Below, in pieces: positions 42,505 to 50,829 of a DNA stretch of 64,000 nucleotides. The notes under the pieces were generated by a model, which was not told the DNA's origin, searched no databases, and saw only the letters and a list, made by a program, of their open reading frames with translations. The DNA is taken from positions 1,178,001 to 1,242,000 of the forward strand of contig NZ_SHKY01000001.1 in NCBI RefSeq assembly GCF_004217545.1. The letters are read 5' to 3'. Made by a program: the position numbers and the translations under genes. The stretch comes from Krasilnikovia cinnamomea. GTDB taxonomy: Bacteria > Actinomycetota > Actinomycetes > Mycobacteriales > Micromonosporaceae. Each line of letters begins with the position of its first letter. The stretch's first letter is position 1.

Positions 42505-43054
42505 TGGCAGCGCCCGAAAGCATCTCCCTCAGAGCGGCGGCGAGCCAACGGGGCTGGAACGATTCGACCACACCTGCGCCGCTGCCAGATTGAATCGGCT
42601 GCAGGCTGTGCTCACCTGATTGGAGATCCATGAATCTCACGCCAGACTTGCTGAGCGCCTCGATTGCTCCGGGCAACGCCGTGTGTCGCCAAAGCTTGTC
42701 GTTTACCATTGGCGCCATCAGCACCGGCAGCCCGGCGCCGACACTCTCGCAAATGAGGCTCACGGCATAGTTGTCGGCGATGCCAGCCGCGACCTTATTG
42801 ACGGTATTAAACGTTGCCGGGCAGACGACGACTGCATCGGGATCTGCCGCCGATCTGTTCTGATCCGGCGTTCGGTAGTCGATGCGTGGAGGCGATCCGA
42901 GAGTCGAGACCAGCAGAGGTATGTCAAGCCACGCCGCAGACGATGGTGTACCGACAATCGATACAGACCAAGCATCCCTCATTAGATAGGTAGCAATGTC
43001 AACGGTCCGGCTAGATAATGGCGCCGCACAAACGACGAGCGTAACGTTCGGCAT
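42494..43054 (-). CDS. flavoprotein of the PPC-decarboxylase (CoaC/EpiD) fold
   Basis: A 186-residue flavin-dependent cysteine-decarboxylase-like protein. PATFNTVNKVAAGIADNYA matches the conserved PxTxNT...K.A.G.ADNL site, and LMAPMVNDKLW corresponds to the substrate-binding PAMN clamp. It may oxidatively decarboxylate a Cys-like substrate, or only bind FMN. It starts 11 nt downstream of the XRE regulator and is probably controlled with it. Confidence 0.8.
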   Translation of the reverse strand: MPNVTLVVCAAPLSSRTVDIATYLMRDAWSVSIVGTPSSAAWLDIPLLVSTLGSPPRIDYRTPDQNRSAADPDAVVVCPATFNTVNKVAAGIADNYAVSLICESVGAGLPVLMAPMVNDKLWRHTALPGAIEALSKSGVRFMDLQSGEHSLQPIQSGSGAGVVESFQPRWLAAALREMLSGAAIDT

Positions 43055-43065
43055 CTTTCAGTCCC

Positions 43066-44277
43066 TCAGTCCAAAACTCCGGACCGGACGGCGAGGCTGT
43101 GTAACGCACTGTTCTTTGAACGCTTCGACCTCGTGAGCATCTCACGGACCATCTCACGAACTACCACGTTGTATCGAACGGCTGCGGGCGCGCTTCGCTC
43201 GGCCTCCAGCAGATGGAGAAGAGCCTCAGCGTCTCGTTTGCGTTGGGCCTGAGCCCACGCCAAGTCCAAGCTGACCTGAGCCCGCCGGCTGTTGAGGCCC
43301 GCCGGAAGCTGGTCGGTATTGACCGCCGTTGCGGCATGAAGTGCCTCGGCCGTGTCACCCAGCTCGGCGGCAACACTTACGCGATGGATCGCAACATTGG
43401 TGGGCCCGAACGCCGTCCAAGCGAAGTTCGCGTCATGCCCCAGCTTCTCCGCAAGTTCCTGCGCGATGCCCAGGCGCCTCCAAGCCTCATCACGATCCGT
43501 ACGTCGAGCCGCGATCACCGCGCTAGCGAGCCACAGAGCACCGCACACGGACACGAGACTCGGGGAGTCGGATCGCGCAACTGACTGGAGACGGGTAGCC
43601 ATCCTAATGGCAAGCCCTTCGGCATCTTCGGGTCGATCGGCCTTCAGCAACGCGCAAACGACCTGATAGGCCGCCATACCTTGCGCCTCGTCCGAGTCCG
43701 CCTCCAGAGCGGCAGTGGCACACCGGTCCGCCGCAAGAAGCGCAAGATCACTAGCACCCATTTTTGTAAGAAGCTTCGCAGCAACGACGTACGCGGATAC
43801 GTAGCTAAGTAGCGTCTCGCGACGATTCGGCCCAGGCGACGACGCATGCAAGGAGTCAGCGGCGAGCAGAAGCTCGGGCAACTGGCGAACGAGAGGCTCG
43901 TATTCTGCTGCCTGATAAATGCGATGAGCATCCGCTGCAAATGTTCGCAAGCCAGCAAAGTCCATCGAAGGTTCGCCAGTGGCACCGAAGAGGTGGTCAT
44001 ACCTTGCGAAGTACTTCCTGACGTCATCCAAATCTGTGGGCGTAGTTCCACCATTGGGCGCATACTGCCACGGACGTCCAGTCAACGCTTCTGCCTCGAC
44101 GTGAAGAATCTTAGCCAAGTCAAGGAGAATCGAGAGCCTGTCAACCGACCGGACTCCACGCTCCACTTGAGAAAGCCACGACTCGGAACGACCGATGAGT
44201 CCGGCAAGTGCTGCCTGGCTCATTCCACGACGACGACGGTACGCTGCTATCCGCTCACCAATCGATCCCGACACCAT
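43066..44277 (-). CDS. XRE-family regulator with TPR-like C-terminus
   Basis: A 403-residue protein. The N-terminal HTH (IGERIAAYRRRRGMSQAALAGLIGRSESWLSQVERG, residues 6-40) is followed by a long all-helical region of TPR type. Streptomycete relatives act as pathway or element regulators, with the TPR part sensing a peptide or protein. ATG 44277 begins at the HTH. Base composition is clearly lower in GC than the flanking chromosome. It is a candidate regulator of the element, but no matching operator was found at its own promoter. Confidence 0.85.
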   Translation of the reverse strand: MVSGSIGERIAAYRRRRGMSQAALAGLIGRSESWLSQVERGVRSVDRLSILLDLAKILHVEAEALTGRPWQYAPNGGTTPTDLDDVRKYFARYDHLFGATGEPSMDFAGLRTFAADAHRIYQAAEYEPLVRQLPELLLAADSLHASSPGPNRRETLLSYVSAYVVAAKLLTKMGASDLALLAADRCATAALEADSDEAQGMAAYQVVCALLKADRPEDAEGLAIRMATRLQSVARSDSPSLVSVCGALWLASAVIAARRTDRDEAWRRLGIAQELAEKLGHDANFAWTAFGPTNVAIHRVSVAAELGDTAEALHAATAVNTDQLPAGLNSRRAQVSLDLAWAQAQRKRDAEALLHLLEAERSAPAAVRYNVVVREMVREMLTRSKRSKNSALHSLAVRSGVLD

Positions 44278-44653
44278 GTATCCATTGTCTCACACATGGA
44301 CGGCACAATGGGGCCTTTATTTTCGGAGGTTGCGAAGCGCGGGCCGGCTATCAGGACCTGCATGACGGATCCGTCTCGGAACGTGGGTGACATATCTGGC
44401 TGACGATCTTGTGGAGGCAGGTAGTGTCAGGCACTTGTCCGCTGCTCTGGCCTGCCGGAGCGGCAGACAAGGGCGCGAAGACAGCTCTGCTGGGTGATGC
44501 CGATGCAGACATCCACCCCGCCGCAGCTTTGGGCGACCCGGTCGGCTTGCGCGGAGGCAGAGGCGTTGGTACGTCAGGTCCACCCGGGCGACACCGTCGA
44601 GCCAGCCGGCGACGGCACATCTGGGCGCCCAGCCTTAAGCGACTGGAGAGACG
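44278..44653. other. intergenic region between XRE and NUDIX genes
   Basis: It holds the divergent promoters. A 29-bp segment at 44364-44392 matches 25 of 29 bases of the repeat at 49136-49164. A short open frame from 44494 reaching into the NUDIX gene has poor start signals and is not called. Confidence 0.5.
44364..44392 (+). repeat. degenerate copy of the cargo repeat
   Basis: GACGGATC-n-GTCTCGG-n-AC-n-TGGG-n-GACA, with 25 of 29 bases identical to 49136-49164. It lies upstream of both the XRE gene and the NUDIX gene. Confidence 0.55.
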
Positions 44654-45073
44654 ATGGCAGAGCAAGAGTCAGTCAGCGGTCAGGCCTCGATTGCAGCAGC
44701 CATCATCGTGCATGACGGCAAGGTTCTGCTGGTCCGGCGACGAGTCAGCGAGGGAACGCTCTCCTGGCAGTTTCCGGCAGGCAAGGTTGAGCCCGGCGAG
44801 TCCGACGTTGAAGCGGCGATACGCGAAACGTCCGAAGAGGTCGGCTTGGAGGTACGCGCCAGTCGACGCCTGGGCGAGCGCGTCCACCCGACCACCGGCC
44901 GAACCATGATCTATGTAGCCTGCGACGTTGTGGGCGGCACTGCACGAGTGGCCGACGCCGACGAAATCGCCGCGGTCGAATGGTGCGACCGCACCAAGCT
45001 TCTCCAACACGTGCCGTACCCACTCCACGACCCGGTCCAGAGATACCTCGACGGCTGCCTAGAGTCTGGGTGA
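44654..45073 (+). CDS. NUDIX hydrolase
   Basis: A 139-residue NUDIX enzyme with the full box GKVEPGESDVEAAIRETSEEVGL (G-x5-E-x7-REUxEExGU, residues about 43-65). It should hydrolyse a nucleoside-diphosphate-linked substrate such as an oxidised or modified nucleotide. NUDIX genes are regular members of AICEs. ATG 44654 has GGAGAG upstream. It is the first plus-strand gene of the cargo part. Confidence 0.92.
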   Translation: MAEQESVSGQASIAAAIIVHDGKVLLVRRRVSEGTLSWQFPAGKVEPGESDVEAAIRETSEEVGLEVRASRRLGERVHPTTGRTMIYVACDVVGGTARVADADEIAAVEWCDRTKLLQHVPYPLHDPVQRYLDGCLESG

Positions 45074-45298
45074 CTGGCGTGCGACACGTCTTCCGACAAC
45101 GGAGCTGCGCCGGGTGGCAAGCACACGGTGTGCCGCTGTTACCACGCACGAATCTGCCGATGAGAATGCGCCCCATCACTCGCTCCGCATGGGCTGCGAC
45201 AGCCAGTCGGTTCCGGGAGGCCATCAGCCGGAAACGTGCGCACACGCGCGTGGTCCATACGTGTTCAGTCGGCGATCCGACCGCCGTCGTCAGGCTGC

Positions 45299-47257
45299 AT
45301 GTCGACCCGCGACAATCAGCACGTGAATTCGTCATCGACAGGTCACCGGCCACCTCGTGGTTGGTCGGCGGCGGAGCGGGCGATGTGGCAGGCGTTCCGC
45401 AAGGGCGAGCCTTTCGGTGGGCCTCACCAGGCTACTGCGGTCCGGGCGGATCGAGTCCGTTACCTGCTGCTGGCGCAACCGGCGGCCGAGCCGGGTCACC
45501 AGGCCAGCCTGCGAGCGGACGGGGTGACGATTCAGGGGCAGTTAGACCTACGCGACGCCGTGCTCGGATGCGTGGTGCGATTCTATCGCAGCACCTTTAC
45601 CGACCCGATTCTGGCTCACGGGCTCACGGTTCCGTCGATGATCCTGTCCGACTGCACTGTTCCAGGGCTGCGGGCGGACCGGATTCGGGTTGATCGCAGT
45701 CTTAGCCTGGCGAACTCTAGGGTGGATGGGTGCGTGTATCTGCGTGACGCACGTATCGGCGCGGAGCTCGACCTGGCGGGCGCCCGGATCACACCTACGG
45801 GCTACACCGGTGCCGCCCCACGGCACAACGGCGACCGGCACCCCGACTCGTATGTCGGCGTCGATGCGGAGAACGCGGTCATCGGCGGGGACTTCGACGG
45901 GAACGGGTTAACTCTGCGCGGCGGGCTGTTCCTCAACTTGGCACGGATCGACGGGGCGCTTGGATTGCAGGGTGCACAGATCCCCGACGGCTTCGTGCAA
46001 GCACCCAGTCTGATCGTGGGCGGCGTTTATGCACGCCGGGGATTCACCCTGGCCGGCACCATCAATCTGTTCAACGCGGTGATCAACGGTCCGATCGAAC
46101 TGGGCGGCGCCATGATCGACAATCCGGGAGAGATCTCCTTCGGTGGGTGGGGCATGTCCGTCCACGGTTCGATCATGGCGGACGCCAGCTCGTGCTTCAC
46201 CGGCACGGTCGACCTCCAATCGGCCGACATTTACGGCGGACTCGACCTGGCTGACGCTCGGATTTCGGCTCCCGGCCCGGACGGCGCCTTGCATCTTCCG
46301 CGAGCCACCATCCGCGGAGCACTTCGCGCGTCCGGCGCCCAGATCGACGGCCTGGTCACGCTCACGCACACCCAGATCTCAGCCGGAGTCGATCTATCTG
46401 CGACAAAGCTCGGGCGTATGGATGCAAACAACCTATCGACCGCAGGCGACATGAACCTCACCCGGGCAACGATCTTCGGGCCAATCTCGCTGCGCGGGGC
46501 CCGCATTGAAGGAACAGCCGACCTCGACGGAGCGAAGGTCGGAAGTGCCAACGGCGTCTCGATCCAGGCCGACGGCCTCGTCGCGTTCGAGCTGACCGTC
46601 CAATGCCACCGCCCAGCGGGCCACATCGACCTCAGCCATGCCCGTGTCGAGCTGCTCTGCGACAGGCTGACCTCTTGGCCCGCTGGCTCCGGAAGGCCGA
46701 TCCTCACCGGCTTTAGCTACCAGCAACTGCGCAACTACACAGCGGTGGCCGACCGGCTTGAAATGATCCACGATGCGACCCCGACCGCCGAGCCACAGCC
46801 GTACGAACAACTGGCGAACGTCCTTCGTGCCGCCGGACGAGACGAGGAAGCCCGGCGAGTGCTCCGCGAGAAGCAACGACGCGAAGCTCGATCCGGCCGA
46901 TGGCCACGACGGCTATGGGGCGCCGTACAAGACCTCACCATCGGCTACGGTTATCTCCCCGGACGCGCCGCCAGCATCTTCGTGGCACTCCTGCTGAGCG
47001 GTACCGCCTACTTCGCTCTCGCGGCCAACTGCAACGGCCAGGACGGGCTCTGCCCGATCAAGCCGACCGAACATCCCACCTGGGACCCCTTCCTATACGT
47101 GCTCGACGTCCTCCTGCCGGTGATCGACCTCAACCACGAGAAAGCATGGGACCCCATCGGAATCGACAAGATCGTCACGCTGGCCCTTCTGATCAGCGGC
47201 TGGGTTCTGGCCACCACCATCGCAGCCGCTGCAGGGCGGGCCCTTAACCGGAACTGA
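45299..47257 (+). CDS. membrane-anchored beta-helix (pentapeptide-like) protein
   Basis: A 652-residue protein. After a short N-terminal domain (WSAAERAMWQAFRKGEPF) comes a long run of about 400 residues with period-like A-D/N-L and G-x-x-L-x-G-A-x-I patterns (DLRDAVLG, LDLAGARI, LGLQGAQI, ISLRGARIEG). These predict a right-handed quadrilateral beta-helix. A charged helical stretch and two membrane segments (ASIFVALLLSGTAYFALA and VTLALLISGWVLATTIAAAAG) close it. Streptomyces relatives are often labelled membrane-associated oxidoreductase, but no redox motif is visible. ATG 45299 is the best guess; no clear ribosome-binding site. Confidence 0.72.
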   Translation: MSTRDNQHVNSSSTGHRPPRGWSAAERAMWQAFRKGEPFGGPHQATAVRADRVRYLLLAQPAAEPGHQASLRADGVTIQGQLDLRDAVLGCVVRFYRSTFTDPILAHGLTVPSMILSDCTVPGLRADRIRVDRSLSLANSRVDGCVYLRDARIGAELDLAGARITPTGYTGAAPRHNGDRHPDSYVGVDAENAVIGGDFDGNGLTLRGGLFLNLARIDGALGLQGAQIPDGFVQAPSLIVGGVYARRGFTLAGTINLFNAVINGPIELGGAMIDNPGEISFGGWGMSVHGSIMADASSCFTGTVDLQSADIYGGLDLADARISAPGPDGALHLPRATIRGALRASGAQIDGLVTLTHTQISAGVDLSATKLGRMDANNLSTAGDMNLTRATIFGPISLRGARIEGTADLDGAKVGSANGVSIQADGLVAFELTVQCHRPAGHIDLSHARVELLCDRLTSWPAGSGRPILTGFSYQQLRNYTAVADRLEMIHDATPTAEPQPYEQLANVLRAAGRDEEARRVLREKQRREARSGRWPRRLWGAVQDLTIGYGYLPGRAASIFVALLLSGTAYFALAANCNGQDGLCPIKPTEHPTWDPFLYVLDVLLPVIDLNHEKAWDPIGIDKIVTLALLISGWVLATTIAAAAGRALNRN

Positions 47258-47328
47258 TCCCCAATCGACCACGAAATCGCGTCGCGTTGATTTGCCGATG
47301 ACAGTGCGTCGACCGTTGAGGAATATGC

Positions 47329-47365
47329 GCAGTAAGTGATGCCCATATTCGGCATCACTTACTGC
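47329..47365. terminator. bidirectional terminator
   Basis: A perfect 15-bp stem (47329-47343 with 47351-47365), loop CATATTC, between convergent genes; its end abuts the next stop codon. Confidence 0.8.
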
Positions 47366-47366
47366 C

Positions 47367-47846
47367 CTATTCGCCCGCCTGAAGTTCTGCGCGCATTGCC
47401 ATTGTCTCAGTTCTCAACGCGTTAGTAACATAAGGCATTGCAACCAGACATAGGCCTAGAATTGTTAAGCCGGCCAGGACGAGGATCTCGGCGAAGCGAT
47501 TCAACCAACCGTGCGGCTCTACGACGACAGCGAAGAGGCATAGACCTTCGGTCACCACAAAGGCCGCTCCAATCGCCGCGAAGGCATTGGCGACGCGCCA
47601 TCCCAGTGCGTAGTGCGGGGCGGAGGAGGGGAGCACGCCGTAAAGGTGTGTAATATCCTTGCGCAAGTTCAGCGCCTTAAGTAGCCAGCCGTTCGGGTTG
47701 TGAAGGGTTGGATGTGAAGGAATCCACTCGACAAGAGAGGCTGCGAATTCGTCGGCCGCTTGACGCAAACTACGCATCTCCAACACTACGGCGATCATTA
47801 AGGCTGGCAGCACCTGTGCCAACGTAAGATATACAGCGGCGGTCAT
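47367..47846 (-). CDS. membrane protein of unknown function
   Basis: A 159-residue protein with about three hydrophobic segments: an N-terminal signal-anchor-like stretch (YLTLAQVLPALMIAVVLEM), VANAFAAIGAAFVVTEGLCLFAVVV and ILVLAGLTILGLCLVAM. A polar middle (HPTLHNPNGWLLKALNLRKDITHL) separates the first two. No family was recognised. GC is low for the genome. Confidence 0.65.
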   Translation of the reverse strand: MTAAVYLTLAQVLPALMIAVVLEMRSLRQAADEFAASLVEWIPSHPTLHNPNGWLLKALNLRKDITHLYGVLPSSAPHYALGWRVANAFAAIGAAFVVTEGLCLFAVVVEPHGWLNRFAEILVLAGLTILGLCLVAMPYVTNALRTETMAMRAELQAGE

Positions 47847-47941
47847 CGCTCAATTGTCTCTACCGTGTCAAAGCGTCCAGCGAGACGGTACGTCTCTCAT
47901 GCCGCCGACAGGGCGGTTGCCGATAAGTTGCGCTCGAGAAC

Positions 47942-48423
47942 TATCGATGCTGTCGGCCGTCTCGGATGCCGTCGTTGTGGGTAAGGTCGGCGCGTAGTTG
48001 GGTGCGGGTGCGCATCAGAATCCGGCCGAGCACGTCCTGACCGGTGCCGGTCCGGCCTCGTCCCCATTAGTGGTCGGTGCCGGTGTCCTCGACGATCTCG
48101 GCGTTGCCCGTGTCCAGCAGGATGGCGCGGATGTCGGCATGGGCGGCGAACTTGGCCGCTACGGCCCGGCGCATCACGTCGTCCTTGACCCGCTCCCAGT
48201 CGCGGCGCAGCGGTAGGGCCCGGCCGCGGCCCAGTTCGGCGGCGCGCACCGGGCTGGCCGTCCGACGAATCAGGTCGGCGTGGCGGGTGCCGACGAACTT
48301 CTGGGCCTGGAAGTAGTGCTCGGACGTCGGCCACCAGTGCCCGTCGAGGTCAAAGCCATGCGAGGAGAAGTTGGAAAAGCAGCCGTACGGAACCTCGTCG
48401 GCGCCGTAGAAGTAGATCGTCAC
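47942..48423 (-). pseudogene. NADAR-family gene interrupted by an in-frame stop
   Basis: The N-terminal part reads VTIYFYGADEVPYGCFSNFS, then WPTSEHYFQAQKF and a NADAR core up to GTDH, then TAA at 48067-48069. After the stop the same frame continues WGRGRTGTGQDVLGRILMRTRTQLRADL to TAG at 47942-47944, exactly the usual C-terminus (YWGDG..G.N.LG.ILM.VR..L). One Tyr codon thus appears changed to TAA. NADAR proteins hydrolyse riboflavin-pathway intermediates or remove ADP-ribose from guanine. Without readthrough the product would lack a conserved catalytic end. GTG 48423 is the likely start. Confidence 0.82.
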
Positions 48424-48524
48424 CTTGGCCTCGCAGTAGGGGCGGGGATCCACACGGTGCCACACATCGACAAAGCGGCAACCGATATGCCACCACGCCA
48501 CCGGATCTGCCGGGACTCGCGCGA

Positions 48525-48827
48525 TCAGGGACGTTGGTCTGGGTCGGTCTCGGCCTCGCACTCGTCGCATCGGATCCACTCCGGTAACTGGTTCCAAGCG
48601 GGCTGGCCTCGCACCGCGACAAGCAGCTCCCACGGGTAGCCACAGGCGGCGTTCCGCGCTTCGCTCGGCTGCAGATGACACGTCGCGGTCGGCGTTTCGG
48701 GCTCGGTGTCATACCGCAAGCGCGTCTGCGACTCGCCGAACAGACACGTAACGACGTGCCACCATCCCTGACGTGGCCATCCCAGACGTTCAGTCGCCAC
48801 GAAGTACAGCACGATCCATGATCGCAT
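48525..48827 (-). CDS. small hypothetical protein upstream of the NADAR gene
   Basis: A 100-residue protein, aromatic-rich at the start (MRSWIVLYFVATERLGWPRQGWWHVV), with four cysteines ending in CDECEAE. Natural residue composition distinguishes it from the Arg-rich shadows around it. Same strand as the NADAR gene and 101 nt upstream, so possibly co-transcribed. No family recognised. Confidence 0.5.
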   Translation of the reverse strand: MRSWIVLYFVATERLGWPRQGWWHVVTCLFGESQTRLRYDTEPETPTATCHLQPSEARNAACGYPWELLVAVRGQPAWNQLPEWIRCDECEAETDPDQRP

Positions 48828-49119
48828 CGGCCCATACAGTCGTCCTTCGAACTACTCATCAGCCGCCGGTCGTACGTAGTCGCTGTCGTATTCGTCACGC
48901 TACGTGCGGTTCGCCGTAATCCGGGAACGCTCGTACCGAGATACGTGAGATCTGCCTATGCGGGCTGATCAACCCAGGCCGACGACCAGGATGAATCGGT
49001 GATGCCGACCGACGGCCGCGTTGAACGCCATGAGCACATCGGCAGGCTACGGCAAATCGGGGTGGTCGAGCCCTCTGATTCCTCTGATTCCAATGCTGAT
49101 TCTGATGTTCCGATGCCGA

Positions 49120-49165
49120 GTCTCATGACGTTGGCGACGGATCGGTCTCGGGACCTGGGCGACAC
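49120..49165 (+). repeat. 46-bp inverted repeat, left copy
   Basis: Exact reverse complement of 50258-50303. It contains the short dyad GGTCTCGGGACC. The two copies enclose the alpha/beta hydrolase gene. Confidence 0.8.
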
Positions 49166-49259
49166 CTTCGGCTAGATGCGATCGTCTTATCTTCCGTTGT
49201 CGGGTGCGCTCGGCATCTATTTCCGGCCGATGTGAACGCTGCTGGGCCATGTCGGCAGC

Positions 49260-49265
49260 TAGGTT
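49260..49265 (+). promoter_or_regulatory. -10 box of a leaderless promoter (hydrolase gene)
   Basis: TAGGTT ends 6 nt before GTG 49272. Confidence 0.4.
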
Positions 49266-49271
49266 GATTGT

Positions 49272-50171
49272 GTGGGCATGGCGGCAGGCGACATTGAGCG
49301 CGTCGTGACGTTGCCGGATGGGCGTGCACTGGCGATCCGCGAAGGCGGGGACCTGGCCGGCGCAGCGGTGGTGTACCACCACGGCACACCGGCTTCGCGA
49401 TACCAGGCCGGTTTCATCGAGGCTGCAGCCCGCTGCCACGGCATTCGAGTGGTGTCCTTCAACCGTCCCGGGTACGGCAGCGCGCCCGAAACCCCACCGA
49501 GTCTCGCCTCGGTGGGAACCGACGCGGTCCACATCGCCGACGCGCTCGATCTTGAGCAGTTCAGCACGGTGGGAGTGTCCGGGGGCGGCCCCTATGCGTT
49601 AGCGACGGCGCTTGCCGGGCCGGGACGCGTTTCCCAGGTCGCCGTCGTCGCCGGCATCGGGCCGTGGCGGCTAATCGAGCCGGAAGACCCGAGCGATCCA
49701 GAACGCGAGCTGCTCGCCCTCGCGGATGCCGGAAAGATCGACGCTGCTCTGGCCGGATACCGGGCAGTGCTGACGGCGGAGATCGGTGACCTGCTAGCCA
49801 TCGGCGACGACAGCGCCCTGGTCGAGGCGTATCTGGACGGTGCCCCACCGGACGACCTGCAATGGCTCGACCAGGAGAAGCGATTGCTCTGGGCGGTGGA
49901 TCTCCGGGAAGCCGTACGTACCGGCGACGGGTACGCACGCGACAACGTCGCTTGGGGCGGCCGGTGGGACATCGACATAGCCGCTATCCGCTGTCCCGTT
50001 CGGCTCTACTACGGCAATCTGGACCGGCTCGTTTCCCCAAGCCATGGCCGTTGGCTGGCAGACCGGATTCCGGGCGCTATTCAAGTGACGTGGCCGGATG
50101 CCGGACATGGAATAGCAAGCTTCGGCCACTGGGACACGATCTTCGCCTCAATGCGGGACGAGTCTGTCTGA
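49272..50171 (+). CDS. alpha/beta hydrolase
   Basis: A 299-residue soluble alpha/beta-fold hydrolase. The oxyanion-side motif is YHHGTPASR, the nucleophile elbow is VGVSGGGPYA (Ser), the acid is near YYGNLDRLVSP, and the catalytic His is in DAGHGIASF. A cap of about 90 residues lies between. Substrate unknown. GTG 49272 fits a leaderless start; ATG 49278 is two codons later. The gene is framed by a 46-bp inverted repeat and looks like a moved cassette. Confidence 0.88.
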   Translation: MGMAAGDIERVVTLPDGRALAIREGGDLAGAAVVYHHGTPASRYQAGFIEAAARCHGIRVVSFNRPGYGSAPETPPSLASVGTDAVHIADALDLEQFSTVGVSGGGPYALATALAGPGRVSQVAVVAGIGPWRLIEPEDPSDPERELLALADAGKIDAALAGYRAVLTAEIGDLLAIGDDSALVEAYLDGAPPDDLQWLDQEKRLLWAVDLREAVRTGDGYARDNVAWGGRWDIDIAAIRCPVRLYYGNLDRLVSPSHGRWLADRIPGAIQVTWPDAGHGIASFGHWDTIFASMRDESV

Positions 50172-50257
50172 CTTGTCATCGCGAATCCGAGCCCGCGGCA
50201 CCCAGTCAGCCGCATTCGGACTGCCTCACCACGGCGGTTCCCCCAGCACACGGCGCA

Positions 50258-50303
50258 GTGTCGCCCAGGTCCCGAGACCGATCCGTCGCCAACGTCATGA
50301 GAC
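50258..50303 (-). repeat. 46-bp inverted repeat, right copy
   Basis: Exact reverse complement of 49120-49165. Confidence 0.8.
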
Positions 50304-50598
50304 AGGACAAATGTCGATCCATGCCCCCGTGAGAACTTTCTATACGAGTTCAAGGCGGCCCGCTGACGCGGGCCGCTCGCGCCGCCGGACCAGGGCCGGA
50401 CCTACGGTCCGCCGCTCGGGATCCACGCCTTAGGCCTGGCGGCCACGGCGCGGACCCGGCGGTTCCAGCCCGCCGGACAGCGCGAGAAATGCAGAAGGCC
50501 CGGAGCCGCCGGGTTACGCCGGGCAGTTCCGGGCTTGCTTGCAGCTTCGATAGATCAGGAACAGCGTGCCTCCGGCGGGGCGCTCGGGCGCTCCGGGA

Positions 50599-50755
50599 TG
50601 GTGGGCGCCATCCCGTCGGCCTTCGTCCAGGCGAAGCCGAGCAGACGGGGCCTGCCCGGTCAAGGTCGGTCAGACGTAGGGTGCTCCACCTTGCCCAGGC
50701 AGGCCCCGTCTGCCCCACGGTGTGTGGACGAAGGCCGACGGGATGGGGGCACGCC
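50599..50755. repeat. large imperfect inverted repeat upstream of DUF262-HEPN
   Basis: Arms of 67 nt (50599-50665 and 50689-50755) around a 23-nt loop. Two blocks are perfectly paired, 21 bp (core CATCCCGTCGGCCTTCGTCC) and 16 bp (GCAGACGGGGCCTGCC), separated by an unpaired internal loop of equal length in both arms. Confidence 0.75.
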
Positions 50756-50829
50756 GAAGGAACGCCCCGCTCATGTTCGAATCCGGTACGCTGTGATAAC
50801 GCCACGGAGACTTGGAGCGATCGGACCAG

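Larger units (their letters stand above)
48828..49271. other. intergenic stretch with cargo repeat copy
   Basis: No credible gene. It contains one arm of the 46-bp inverted repeat (49120-49165), a short CTCTGATTC microrepeat near 49073-49090, and the promoter of the hydrolase gene at its end. Confidence 0.5.
50172..50829. other. intergenic stretch of 660 bp with inverted repeats
   Basis: No credible gene. It holds the right copy of the 46-bp repeat, a GC-rich stretch (50350-50520), and a large imperfect hairpin (50599-50755) directly before the DUF262-HEPN pair. Confidence 0.6.

Noticed and set aside
44494..44715. Small plus-strand frame upstream of the NUDIX gene
   Set aside because: It overlaps the NUDIX gene by 60 bases, lacks a ribosome-binding site and turns Arg/Ser-rich at its end.
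48350..48898. A 182-residue minus-strand frame across the NADAR region
   Set aside because: It is out of frame with both the NADAR sequence and the more natural 100-residue frame, and Arg/Cys/Ser-rich like other shadows.
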